Positions 34,276-43,170 of a stretch of 64,000 nucleotides of DNA are shown here, in pieces. The stretch comes from Alphaproteobacteria bacterium. Its GTDB lineage: Bacteria; Pseudomonadota; Alphaproteobacteria; Caulobacterales; Hyphomonadaceae. The DNA lies in contig JAHJYW010000042.1 of the NCBI GenBank assembly GCA_018827375.1, positions 124,001 through 188,000 of the forward strand, in the 5' to 3' direction. Positions within the stretch are counted from its first letter, which is position 1; every line of letters starts with the position of its first letter. A model generated the notes under the pieces. It worked only from the letters and a program-made list of their open reading frames with translations, had not been told where the DNA came from and searched no databases. The position numbers were made by a program, and so were the translations under genes.

Positions 34276-35438
34276 GCAGGCCGTCCCAGCCAGCGCTCCA
34301 GGATCGCCGCCGTGTCTTCGCCGACGCTGCGCGGTGCCTGCTTGCGGATGGATCCCGGTGTCGCAGAGAATTTCGGGAACGTGTTCTGCATCTTCACCGG
34401 GCCAAGCTCCGGGTCGTCTACCGTCACGATGGCCTCGCGCGCCGCATAGTGCGGATCGCTGACCATGTCGGCCGCCGTGTAGATCTTGCCTGATGGCACC
34501 GCGTGTTCCAGCAATAGCGCTTCCAGCTCCGCCACTGTCAGCGTGCGCGTCCAGTCACTGATGATCCCGTCCAGTTCCGCCTGATGTTCGCCGCGTGCAA
34601 GATGCGTCGCATAGCGAGCATCCATCGCAAGCTCGGGCCGTCCCATCGCATCGCACAGGCGCCTGAAGATCGGGTCCTGGTTGGCCCCGATAAGGAACTC
34701 CCCATCCTTGCACGGATAGACATTCGATGGCGCAATCTTTGGCAAGATCGCTCCTGTACGCTGGCGCATGAAGCCAGAAGTCGAATAGTCCGCCACATAG
34801 CTTTCCATTACCTGCAGCACGCTTTCATACAGCGCCACGTCGATGATCTGGCCATCTCCGGTCTTGTCCCTGTGGTGCAGCGCCGCGAGAATGCCCATGG
34901 CGCCATAGGAGGCCGCCAGCGTATCCCCTATGGAAATGCCCACGCGCGATGGCATCCGGTCCGGCTCGCCGGTAATCCCGCGCAGGCCTCCAAAACCCTC
35001 GCCGATCAGGCCGAAGCCCGGCCGGTCCGCATAGGGCCCTGTCTGGCCATAGCCCGACATGCGCGCCACGATCAGCCCCCGATTGGTCTCGCGCAGCTTG
35101 AGCGGGTCAAGCCCCCACTTCTCCAGTGCGCCCGGCCGGAAATTCTCGACCAGCACATCCGCCTCACCAATCAGGTCACCCGCCAGCTGCTGGCCTTCCT
35201 CGGTGCGCAGGTCCACCGCCACCGAATACTTGTTGCGTCCGATCACGCGCCACCAGGCAGGCTTGTCGCCTTGTCCCCATTCGCGCATCGGGTCGCCCTT
35301 GCCGGGCGGCTCGATCTTGACGACTTCCGCGCCCATGTCGCCCAGCAATTGTCCGCAGAACGGGCCCGCAATCAGCTGGCCCATCTCCACGACGCGCAGG
35401 CCATGCAGCGGCCCATTCGGTTTCGGTGTATCGGTCAT
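34272..35438 (-). CDS. Class III CoA-transferase (CaiB/BaiF family)
   Basis: Family members move CoA between carboxylic acids, typically in carnitine, bile acid, oxalate or alpha-methyl branched acyl metabolism. The 388-residue protein starts with the domain-opening LHGLRVVEMGQLIAGPFCGQLLGDMGAEVVKIEPPGKGDPMR. It contains DVLVENFRPGALEKWGLDPL and MSGYGQTGPYADRPGF, all standard blocks. ATG 35438 is preferred over an ATG ten codons upstream because the conserved domain starts soon after. The acyl-CoA ligase gene lies 48 bases upstream on the same strand, consistent with one pathway. Confidence 0.92.
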   Translation of the reverse strand: MTDTPKPNGPLHGLRVVEMGQLIAGPFCGQLLGDMGAEVVKIEPPGKGDPMREWGQGDKPAWWRVIGRNKYSVAVDLRTEEGQQLAGDLIGEADVLVENFRPGALEKWGLDPLKLRETNRGLIVARMSGYGQTGPYADRPGFGLIGEGFGGLRGITGEPDRMPSRVGISIGDTLAASYGAMGILAALHHRDKTGDGQIIDVALYESVLQVMESYVADYSTSGFMRQRTGAILPKIAPSNVYPCKDGEFLIGANQDPIFRRLCDAMGRPELAMDARYATHLARGEHQAELDGIISDWTRTLTVAELEALLLEHAVPSGKIYTAADMVSDPHYAAREAIVTVDDPELGPVKMQNTFPKFSATPGSIRKQAPRSVGEDTAAILERWLGRPA

Positions 35439-35486
35439 GCCTGCCTTTAGCGCATTCGCAGACGCCACAACAGGCGTGCCTTCGGT

Positions 35487-37106
35487 CTAGGCTTTGTCGG
35501 CCTGCTGGACGGCAAACGCCTTGATCGTCTTGTAGTCGGCCTTGCCGTTCACGGCGCGGCCAAGGTCCGGTTTGAAGAAGATGCGCTTGGGTGCCTTGAA
35601 GCGGGCGATCTTGGTCGCCACGAACGCACGCAACTCCTCCTCGCTCACCTCACCGTCGGTGGACACGACGGCCGTCACGGCCTGTCCCCACTTGTCGTCC
35701 GGAAGGCCCACGACCAGCGCGTCGATCACCGCATCATGCAGCTTCAGTGCCTCTTCCACTTCTTCGGGATAGACCTTCTCGCCAGCCGTATTGATGCAGT
35801 TCGATCCGCGGCCCAGCAGCGTCATCGAGCCATCGGCTTCCACCGTGCACCAGTCGCCCGGAATGGAATAGCGCATGCCATTGATCGTCGGGAAGGTCTT
35901 CGCCGTCTTCTCCGGGTCCTTGTAATAGCCGAGCGGCACAGCGCCGCCGCGCGCGACAAAGCCCGCCTCGCCGCTGCCAGCCTGAATCTCGCGATGGTCC
36001 TCGCTGAACACCTTGCAGTTCGGGCCGAGTTCGAACTTGGAGGTCTTCACCTCGCCATCCGCCGTCATCGCGGACGAGCCAAAGCCCACCGCCTCAGACG
36101 CGCCGAAACTGTCCATCATCGCCGCTTGCGGCATATGCTTCAGTAGCCCGCGCTTGATCTCGACCGACCACATCACGCCGGACGACACGATGGCCACAAC
36201 CGTCGACAGGTCATACTTGCCCGGGTTCTCTTCCAGTTCCTTCAGCATGGGCTTGCCGAACGCGTCGCCGACAATTGCCATATTGGTGACACCATTCTTC
36301 TCGACCGTTTCCCACAGGTTCTGCGGGCTGAAATTCTTGTTCTCGGTCAGGGTCACCACGGTGCCGCCGTTCAGCATCACGCCCATGGCCGTGAACAGGC
36401 CGGTGCCGTGCATCAGCGGGCAGGCCGGAATGATCCGCGCGTGCCGGCCGAGTTCCAGCGCATTGGCGACATGCTCATCCAAATCCTTCGGCACAACGCC
36501 GCCCGCCTTGGCCACGCCTTCCATGCCGGCCTGCCGCCAGATGCCGTGAGACCACATCACGCCCTTCGGCATGCCGGTCGTGCCGCCCGTGTAGAGGAAC
36601 AACAGGTCGTCGCCCGACCGTTCTATGCCCAGCGGCGAGGCATCGCCCTTGCTGGCGAGGTCTTCATAGGCCACCGCAAAGTCCGGCACGCTGTCGCCGC
36701 CGATCTGCACCCAGGCGATCACGCCTGGCAGCCGCCCGCGCACGCGTTCGACCTGCTCGATGAATTCCACGTCGTAGAACACGACCGTCGAATCCGAATT
36801 GTCGAAAATGTAGACCAGCTCGTCATCTAGGTAGCGGTAATTGACGTTCACATGCGTCAGCCGCGCCTTGAAACAGGCCGCCAGCGCTTCGGTATATTCC
36901 GGTTGGTTGCGCAGGTAGAAGCCGGCCTTGTCGCCGGTCTTCGCGCCCATCTCGCGCAGGTTCCGCGCCAACCGGTTCGAGCGCGCCGTCATCTCCGGCC
37001 AGCTCACCACACGGTCACCATGGATCAGGGCAGGGGCATCGGCACCGAGCACCTCGCCCAGCGCATCCAGCATATCCCCGAAATTCCAGTCAAAATCCTT
37101 GGCCAC
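35487..37106 (-). CDS. AMP-dependent acyl-CoA synthetase
   Basis: This ligase activates a carboxylic acid to acyl-CoA through an acyl-adenylate. The 539-residue protein has the phosphate-binding loop YTGGTTGMPKGVMWSH (about 172-187), the adenylate motif region MMDSFGASEAVGFG, and GDWCTVEADGSMTLLGRGSNCINTAGEKVYPEEVE with the hinge. The catalytic lysine is in the C-terminal GRAVNGKADYKTIK. The family includes steroid side-chain and medium/long-chain acid ligases; the trimmed P-loop and the overall sequence resemble FadD3/FadD19-type enzymes, though that is only suggestive. It is the first gene of a minus-strand pair with the CoA-transferase. Confidence 0.93.
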   Translation of the reverse strand: MAKDFDWNFGDMLDALGEVLGADAPALIHGDRVVSWPEMTARSNRLARNLREMGAKTGDKAGFYLRNQPEYTEALAACFKARLTHVNVNYRYLDDELVYIFDNSDSTVVFYDVEFIEQVERVRGRLPGVIAWVQIGGDSVPDFAVAYEDLASKGDASPLGIERSGDDLLFLYTGGTTGMPKGVMWSHGIWRQAGMEGVAKAGGVVPKDLDEHVANALELGRHARIIPACPLMHGTGLFTAMGVMLNGGTVVTLTENKNFSPQNLWETVEKNGVTNMAIVGDAFGKPMLKELEENPGKYDLSTVVAIVSSGVMWSVEIKRGLLKHMPQAAMMDSFGASEAVGFGSSAMTADGEVKTSKFELGPNCKVFSEDHREIQAGSGEAGFVARGGAVPLGYYKDPEKTAKTFPTINGMRYSIPGDWCTVEADGSMTLLGRGSNCINTAGEKVYPEEVEEALKLHDAVIDALVVGLPDDKWGQAVTAVVSTDGEVSEEELRAFVATKIARFKAPKRIFFKPDLGRAVNGKADYKTIKAFAVQQADKA

Positions 37107-37205
37107 GGTGTTTCTCTCCCTGAATATTATTATTTCGCGCGACTCTACGACCTTGCCGCCGGGGCAGCAAAGCCTGAAACGTCGATGGACGCAGCGTACG
37201 TGGGA

Positions 37206-37991
37206 TCAGCGCGGTGCCATCCGGATCGCGCCGTCGAGGCGGATCGTCTGGCCGTTGAAATAGCCGTTGCGCGCAAACTCCATCGCCAGCGAGCCGAACT
37301 CCTTCGGATTGCCGAGCCGCTTGGGGAAGGGCACCGAAGCCGCGAGGCTGTCCAGCACGTTCTGCGGCGCGCCCAGCATCAGCGGTGTCGCAAAGATGCC
37401 CGGCATGATCGAGTTCACGCGAATGCCAAGGTCCATCAGGTCACGCGCCAGCGGCAGAACCAGCCCGTTTACGCCCGCCTTGCACGAGCCATAGACCACC
37501 TGGCCGATCTGCGCGTCCATGGCCGCTACAGAAGCCGTCAGCGTGATACAGCCGCGCTCGCCATCCTCGGTGATCGGCTCGGCATTCGCCATGCCGAGTG
37601 CAGAGATGGACGCAACGCGATAGGACGAGATCAGGATACCCTGCGCGCCAAAGGCATAATCTTCGGTCGGCAGGCGCTTGAAGGCGTGGGTTTCCTTGTC
37701 GAAGCGCAGCGTCTTGCCGCCCTTGGCCGTCATCGCGCAATGCACGGTGACGCGTTCCTGCCCATGCGCCGCGCGGGCCTTCTCGAAGCCATCCAGCACG
37801 GATTGTTCGTCGAGGATGTTCACCTTGCAGAACAGGCCGCCAATCTCCTTGGCGACGGCTTCGCCCTTTTCTTCGTTGATGTCGAAAATGGCGACAGGCG
37901 CGCCAGCCTCGGCAAAGGCTTCGGCCGTGGCACGGCCAAGGCCGGATGCGCCGCCGGTTACAACGAGCGGTGTGTTCTTACTGATCTGCAT
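37206..37991 (-). CDS. Short-chain dehydrogenase/reductase, HSD17B10-like
   Basis: The 261-residue protein is an SDR, with nucleotide-binding TGGASGLG at residues 12-19 and catalytic Tyr167 and Lys171 in VVYGSCKAG. The order of blocks, including FCKVNILDEQSV and the C-terminal PKRLGNPKEFGSLA, matches 3-hydroxyacyl-CoA dehydrogenase type 2. The usual NAG motif after strand 4 reads HCAM here. It most likely oxidises a 3-hydroxyacyl-CoA or hydroxysteroid with NAD, matching the neighbouring acyl-CoA ligase and dehydrogenase. ATG 37991 is chosen over an upstream start, which would add 15 basic residues. Confidence 0.9.
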   Translation of the reverse strand: MQISKNTPLVVTGGASGLGRATAEAFAEAGAPVAIFDINEEKGEAVAKEIGGLFCKVNILDEQSVLDGFEKARAAHGQERVTVHCAMTAKGGKTLRFDKETHAFKRLPTEDYAFGAQGILISSYRVASISALGMANAEPITEDGERGCITLTASVAAMDAQIGQVVYGSCKAGVNGLVLPLARDLMDLGIRVNSIMPGIFATPLMLGAPQNVLDSLAASVPFPKRLGNPKEFGSLAMEFARNGYFNGQTIRLDGAIRMAPR

Positions 37992-38084
37992 GGGGTCTCT
38001 CCTCCGGATTATGTTTTGCCGAATTTGTAGACCCACTCTTTCATCCTGAAAACGCCTGCCGCAGCGACAGGCCGTTACGTCAGC

Positions 38085-39989
38085 TCATTCCGGCAGCGCC
38101 ACCACGGGCAATTCGATCCGCGACAGCGCCGTGGGCCCGTGATGAACCGCATTCGTCGCCACCGCCGTTTCGGTCGTCGTGTACGGGTCGCCCGCCGTGT
38201 TCAGGCTGCGCGCATATGTCGGGAAGTTGCTCGACGATACCTCCACCCGCACCCGGTGCCCCTTGAGAAACACGTTCCCGGCCAGCATGGGCGGCGGCGT
38301 GATCGCATAGGTCTCGCCGTCGGTCATGAACACCGCTTGGTCCACGCCCTCACGATAGCGCATCCGCAGAATCGTGTCGGCAATGTTCCAGGCGGTGCCA
38401 TCTGGCGCCACATCCACCAGCTTCACGGTAAAGTCCGTATCCGGTGCATCGGAAGAAACAAACAGCTCGGTATTGATAAAGCCGAACACCGGCAGGTCTT
38501 CCTCCAGCACATCGCTCGTATAGACCAGCACATCGTCGCGTGCCTCGATCCCGAGCTGGTCAAAGGCGCCGTCTTCCTGATCGGGCCCCAATCCTGAAAT
38601 CTCGCCGCCATGCGAGATAACCGGGTCAGCCGGGTCATATTTGAATGTATCCGTCGCCGCGACGTCCGGCGCATCCATTAGCAGCGCCCCGTCGCCCTCC
38701 AGCGTATTCGCTGCGCCCCCGCCCGAAAGATAGAATGTCCGCGTCTCGCCCGTTCCTGCTTCGGGCACGGCATCAAACGACACCCAGCGGTTCACGCCCG
38801 CCATGTAGACGCTCACGGGCTGCGCAGGTAGCGCCGCCTCGGTCTCGCCCTTCACCCAATGGTTCAGGAAGGCCAGCTCGCGCGCTGTATAGTCAAAACG
38901 CATATCGCCAATCGGCCGCTCGCCGATCGCGCCGTCTTCCTTCTGCCGCCGGTAGGAACAGTGCTGCCCATTGATCAGCATCAGCGCCTGCGTGCCGGGC
39001 GCGCTCGCCTCGCGCGTCTGCTCGAAGCGCGCGGTGCCAGACCGGGCCGAAATATCATACAGCGCCTCGGCATAGAGGCCCGGCACTTTCGGCGTCTCGC
39101 CATTCGTGATCCGGTCATCATCCCAGGCCGGGTCAGACGGCCCGCGCCTCAGATAGTCTTCTAGCTCCGTCTGCGGTGCCCCCAGCACCTCGCCCAGCTC
39201 GATCACCGGCAAGTGCATCCGCGCCTTCAGGTAATCTTCCTGCGTGATCGCGGTGTCCTGCTTGATCGAGAAATCCCGCATCAGCCGCTGGCGTTCTTCA
39301 TCGCTGAGGCCTGCGGGCAATTGCGGCTGGTTTACCTGCATCTCGGCATAGAAATAGTTCGCCCAGCCCATCTGCCACACGCCGCCGCGCCAGAAATTGC
39401 CCTGCTCGCGATAGGGCCCTGCCTCGGCAATGCCCACGCCCGACGAATAGGCGATCACCGCCTTCAGCGCCGGGTGTCCCAGTGTCGACAGCTTCAGCTG
39501 GTTCTCGGCTGATGACGAACAGCCCGACGTCGCCACGCTCCCGTCCGACCAGTCCTGCGCCGCAATCCAGCTCAGCGTGTCCCAGCCATCCTCGTCGGCA
39601 TTGCCCAGCATGTGCATCGCACCTTCCGACAGGAAGCGACCCCGTTCGTGCTGTTGCACCACTGCATAGCCTGCCGCGAGGAAGGCATCATACTGGTTGC
39701 CCTTGAGGCTCAGCTCACGCTCATAAGGCGTGCGGATCAGCACGGTCGGGAACTTGCCCTCCGTTTCGGGCAGGTAGACGTCCGTGTCCAGCCGCGCCCC
39801 ATCCCGCATCGCCACCTGTAGATGCTGCATCCGCACCTTCGCAGCGGGCAGCACCTCCGTCGCCTCAACCGGTGCAGCGGCTGGCTCGGGCGCGGCAGGG
39901 GTGGCCGCCGGCTCCGGCGCCGCCACACAAGCGCCCAGCGCCAGCGCAGAACAGGCGGCCATCAGGCGACGAAGACGCTTCTTTTGCAT
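38085..39989 (-). CDS. CocE/NonD-family serine hydrolase lipoprotein (atypical nucleophile site)
   Basis: The 634-residue protein begins with a lipoprotein signal (MAACSALALGAC, lipidated Cys at ~21) and an Ala/Pro linker. It then shows the X-Pro dipeptidyl-peptidase/CocE layout: RDGARLDTDVYLPE, PTVLIRTPYER, QQHERGRFLSEG, and DEDGWDTLSWIAAQDWSDGSV. The C-terminal beta domain (FINTELFVSSDAPDTDFTVKLVDVAPDGT) is typical. The nucleophile elbow, usually GxSYGG, is GCSSSAEN with candidate Ser158, so the small residues after the serine are altered. It is probably a periplasmic or outer-membrane-attached esterase or amidase; substrate unknown. Confidence 0.88.
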   Translation of the reverse strand: MQKKRLRRLMAACSALALGACVAAPEPAATPAAPEPAAAPVEATEVLPAAKVRMQHLQVAMRDGARLDTDVYLPETEGKFPTVLIRTPYERELSLKGNQYDAFLAAGYAVVQQHERGRFLSEGAMHMLGNADEDGWDTLSWIAAQDWSDGSVATSGCSSSAENQLKLSTLGHPALKAVIAYSSGVGIAEAGPYREQGNFWRGGVWQMGWANYFYAEMQVNQPQLPAGLSDEERQRLMRDFSIKQDTAITQEDYLKARMHLPVIELGEVLGAPQTELEDYLRRGPSDPAWDDDRITNGETPKVPGLYAEALYDISARSGTARFEQTREASAPGTQALMLINGQHCSYRRQKEDGAIGERPIGDMRFDYTARELAFLNHWVKGETEAALPAQPVSVYMAGVNRWVSFDAVPEAGTGETRTFYLSGGGAANTLEGDGALLMDAPDVAATDTFKYDPADPVISHGGEISGLGPDQEDGAFDQLGIEARDDVLVYTSDVLEEDLPVFGFINTELFVSSDAPDTDFTVKLVDVAPDGTAWNIADTILRMRYREGVDQAVFMTDGETYAITPPPMLAGNVFLKGHRVRVEVSSSNFPTYARSLNTAGDPYTTTETAVATNAVHHGPTALSRIELPVVALPE

Positions 39990-40124
39990 CAGGGCAGCTC
40001 CCATAAGTTCACCCGTGAAACCCTAGCGCCTGTCGGCAAGCATCGTCCAGAGCCTGACCATGCGGCACCTATAGGCAAGCGCCCGCTTCCGCCTTAGCCT
40101 CAGACCCAGAAAAACAGGGAGTAA

Positions 40125-41366
40125 ATGACAATGGCCATCGATTTCACCATTCCGGATGACGCAAAAGAAGTTCGCGAGCGCGTGCGCCAATGGGTGCAGG
40201 ATGAATGCATCCCCGCCGAAAAGGAAATGTCCGCCGGCAAGGCCTACAAAACTGTTCTGGCTGAACTGCGAAAGAAAGCCCGCGCGCAGGGCCTCTGGCT
40301 ACCCTTCATTCCGGTCGAGCATGGCGGCATGGGCCTTGGTCCCCTCGCCAACGCCCTCGTCCAGATGGAACTCGGCCAGAGCCATCTCGGCGCACTCTCG
40401 ATGAACTCGCAGGGCCCCGATGACGCGACCATGCTCACGTTGCTCGCCCACGGCACCGATTTCCAGAAAGAGAAATACCTGAAGCCGCTGTTCAATGGCG
40501 AAAAGCGCATCTGCTACTCGATGACCGAGAAGGCCGCTGGCGCCGATGCCACCGGCATGCAGACCACCGCCGTCAAGGATGGCAAGGGCAACTATGTCCT
40601 CAACGGCGAGAAATGGTTCTCCAGCGCCGCCAGCGCTGCCGACATTGCGGTCGTCATGGCGAAGACCAACCCGGACGCGCCCCGCCACCAGCAATACTCC
40701 ACCTTCATCGTCGAGCTGCCAAACCCCGGCTACAAGATCCTCCGCGACATTCCGACAATGGCCGTACACGGCGCACATTATGAGGAAATGGGCGGTGGTC
40801 ACGCCGAGGTGAAGATCGACAACCTCATCGTGCCGGAAGAAAACCTGCTCGGCGGCGAGGGCGGCGGCTTCTCCATGGGTCAGCACCGTCTCGCTTACGG
40901 TCGCCTGCGCCACGGCATGCACAATGTCGCCATGGCCCAGCGTGCGCTTGATCTCGCAACGGAACACGTCACCAAGCGCACCACGTTCGGCAAGGGCCTC
41001 GAAGACCGTCAGGGCGTTCAGTTCATGCTCGCCGAATGCGCCAGCGAACTCTACATCGCCCGCCTCATGCTCATGCACATCGCGTACAAGGCCGAGAACG
41101 GCATGGACCTGCGCCAGGAGAACGGCATCGCCAAGGTCTTCCTCGCCAACATGGTGCACAAGGTCGTCGACACGGCCATCCAGCTCCACGGCGCGCTCGG
41201 CTACAGCCTCGATACGCCGCTCGCCGCCTGGTACACGCACATCCGCTCCCAGCGCCTCGTCGACGGCCCGGACGAAGTGCACAAGTGGATCACCGGAAAG
41301 AACGTCATCCGCGCCTACAAGAAGGATGGCACGACAGCCGCTGCCGCTGGCGGCGACCTGCTCTAG
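40125..41366 (+). CDS. Acyl-CoA dehydrogenase
   Basis: This flavoenzyme oxidises acyl-CoA to trans-2-enoyl-CoA, passing electrons to ETF. The 413-residue protein has the N-terminal helical domain (LPFIPVEHGGMGLGPLANALVQMELGQ), the FAD/substrate strand region CYSMTEKAAGADATGMQTTA and YVLNGEKWFSSAASAAD. The C-terminal helices carry GMHNVAMAQRALDLATEHVTKRTTFGKGLEDRQGVQFMLAE and QLHGALGYSLDTPLAAWYTHIRSQRLVDGPDEVH. It resembles the ACAD10/11-like branch. ATG 40125 has AGGGAG close by; ATG 40131 is equally possible. It faces the phoD gene with only a 19-base gap. Confidence 0.93.
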   Translation: MTMAIDFTIPDDAKEVRERVRQWVQDECIPAEKEMSAGKAYKTVLAELRKKARAQGLWLPFIPVEHGGMGLGPLANALVQMELGQSHLGALSMNSQGPDDATMLTLLAHGTDFQKEKYLKPLFNGEKRICYSMTEKAAGADATGMQTTAVKDGKGNYVLNGEKWFSSAASAADIAVVMAKTNPDAPRHQQYSTFIVELPNPGYKILRDIPTMAVHGAHYEEMGGGHAEVKIDNLIVPEENLLGGEGGGFSMGQHRLAYGRLRHGMHNVAMAQRALDLATEHVTKRTTFGKGLEDRQGVQFMLAECASELYIARLMLMHIAYKAENGMDLRQENGIAKVFLANMVHKVVDTAIQLHGALGYSLDTPLAAWYTHIRSQRLVDGPDEVHKWITGKNVIRAYKKDGTTAAAAGGDLL

Positions 41367-41385
41367 GCGGGATAGGAAGTGATCG

Positions 41386-43068
41386 TCAGGCGTCGGCGAA
41401 CTTGATCGTCTTGCCGTCCCTGATGATCGTTTCCGTCCGGATGACCTCGGTGCGGTAATCGGGCAACAGCACCGTGTCCATGGCTACAAAGGCGGCGTCC
41501 GCCTTCTCGGGCGTCAGCACGACACGTACATAGCCCTGGTGCATGTTGTCGGTCCAGCGCACTTCGTCCAGAGCCTGCTCGAATACGCGGTCAAGCTTCA
41601 GGGCGCTCTCGGCGTCCCAGCCGGTGTCCACGAAGTCTCCCGGTGAGGATACGCCGGCCGTGCCAAGCTCGATGCCCATCGGGCGGCCTTCATCGTCAGC
41701 CACCTGGTTTGCCCAGAAGCTGTGGCTGTCGCCTGTCAGGAAGAGCAGGTCTTCGGCGCCGGCATCGCGGCTCAGCGCATAGAAGGCTTCGCGCGCCGCG
41801 GGATAGCCATCCCAGGTGTCGGTATAGAAGGGCAGGTTCCACTTGGCTTTCCAGAGCATGTTCGGCCCGTCACCCGGCGCCTCGCCTTTGGGCGCCTTCG
41901 CAGGGTCGATGCCAAGGGCCACGACGTCCGGAACGCGCATGCGTGCAATCGGGCTCGCATTGCCGATCAGCCGCCAAGGCTGGGCATTCGCCACGGAAGC
42001 CGTCAGGCCCTTGGTCAGCGCCGCTTCCATTTTGGGCGAGATCATCTTGCGGTCCGGGTCATCCATCACGTCATACATGAACGCATCACGAGATTCCGTT
42101 GATGTAATCGTCGCGTAGTATTCGGCATAGTCGACCTGCTTGCCACGCGCGGTATGGCGCGATTCCAGCGTCACCAGCGTCGCAAGATCACCGAACGCAT
42201 AAGTCCGCCAGAATTCTGCGCGCGTGAAGCCGGGTGCAGGTTCCCGGATCGGCATCCACTCATAATACGCGCGGATCGCCGCCGTGCGCCGATCATCCCA
42301 CGCGCCTTCGGTATCGGGTTGATGGTTCTGCGCGCCGCCCACCCACGGATTGTTCGCGCTCTCGTGGTCGTCCCAGCAGGCGACGAAGGGATGTGCCGCG
42401 TGCATGGCCCGCGCTCCCGCATCGGTCTTGTACTGCGCGTGACGGGCGCGATAGTCGGCAAGGCTGACAATCTCGTTTGCGGGCACGTGGACCCGTCCGA
42501 TGCTGGCGCCGGTTTCCGCGCCCCAGCCCTTCGCACCATATTCGTAGATATAGTCGCCAGTATGCAGCACCACGTCGATCGCAGGATCCTTCGCGATGGC
42601 GTCATAGGCATTGAAATGACCGAACGGATAGTTCGAGCAGGACACCAGCGCGATGCCCAGCTTTTTCAGTTCGCCCACCGGCAGTGTGCGTGTCCGGCCC
42701 ACGGGCGACATCGCACCGTCAAACACGAAGCGGTAATAGTAGGTCGTGCCGGGTGTCAGTCCCGTCGGGATCAGCTTCACTGTATGGTCGGCGTCGGCAG
42801 TCGCGACGGCGGCGCCTTCAAGAACCATCTCCGTGAAAGCGTCGTCCCGCGCCAGCTGGAAGGTCCCCGCAAGATCGCCTGCATCCGTCGTCACGCGCGT
42901 CCACAGTACCACGCTGGTCGCCTGCGGGTCGCCACTTGCCACGCCATGCGCGAACATTGGCGAGACAGTCGTGGCGAACGTCGTGGCTGTCTCAGGCGAG
43001 GTGGCGCACGCGCCCAGCGTGCCTGCGGCCATCAGGGCCAGTGTCTGTCGGCGATCCAGTTTCGGCAT
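41386..43068 (-). CDS. phoD: PhoD-like alkaline phosphatase/phosphodiesterase, Tat lipoprotein
   Basis: The 560-residue protein opens with DRRQTLALMAAGTLGAC, a twin-arginine motif plus a lipobox, so it is exported folded and probably lipid-anchored. The PhoD N-terminal beta domain (HGVASGDPQATSVVLWTRV) is followed by the metal site blocks SCSNYPFGHFNAYDAIA, VLHTGDYIYEYG, WDDHESANNPW and TGDSHSFWANQV. The family hydrolyses phosphodiesters and monoesters using Fe/Ca or similar metals and is often phosphate-starvation induced. ATG 43068 follows GAGGAGG. A terminator at 43125-43153 separates it from the upstream TonB receptor, so it likely has its own promoter or readthrough. Confidence 0.9.
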   Translation of the reverse strand: MPKLDRRQTLALMAAGTLGACATSPETATTFATTVSPMFAHGVASGDPQATSVVLWTRVTTDAGDLAGTFQLARDDAFTEMVLEGAAVATADADHTVKLIPTGLTPGTTYYYRFVFDGAMSPVGRTRTLPVGELKKLGIALVSCSNYPFGHFNAYDAIAKDPAIDVVLHTGDYIYEYGAKGWGAETGASIGRVHVPANEIVSLADYRARHAQYKTDAGARAMHAAHPFVACWDDHESANNPWVGGAQNHQPDTEGAWDDRRTAAIRAYYEWMPIREPAPGFTRAEFWRTYAFGDLATLVTLESRHTARGKQVDYAEYYATITSTESRDAFMYDVMDDPDRKMISPKMEAALTKGLTASVANAQPWRLIGNASPIARMRVPDVVALGIDPAKAPKGEAPGDGPNMLWKAKWNLPFYTDTWDGYPAAREAFYALSRDAGAEDLLFLTGDSHSFWANQVADDEGRPMGIELGTAGVSSPGDFVDTGWDAESALKLDRVFEQALDEVRWTDNMHQGYVRVVLTPEKADAAFVAMDTVLLPDYRTEVIRTETIIRDGKTIKFADA

Positions 43069-43124
43069 CTCGGCCTCCTCGGCGGTGCCGCACAGTGCGG
43101 CCTTGTTATCGGTATGTGAAATGG

Positions 43125-43153
43125 AAAAAGGCAGGCCCGCGCGGGCCTGCCTT
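43125..43153 (-). terminator. Rho-independent terminator after the TonB receptor gene
   Basis: On the minus strand an 11-bp G+C-rich stem (arms 43128-43138 and 43143-43153, central GCGC) runs into five T residues (plus-strand A 43125-43129). It is 18 bases beyond the receptor stop codon and 57 bases before the phoD start. Confidence 0.9.
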
Positions 43154-43170
43154 CTCAATATACAACTCTA

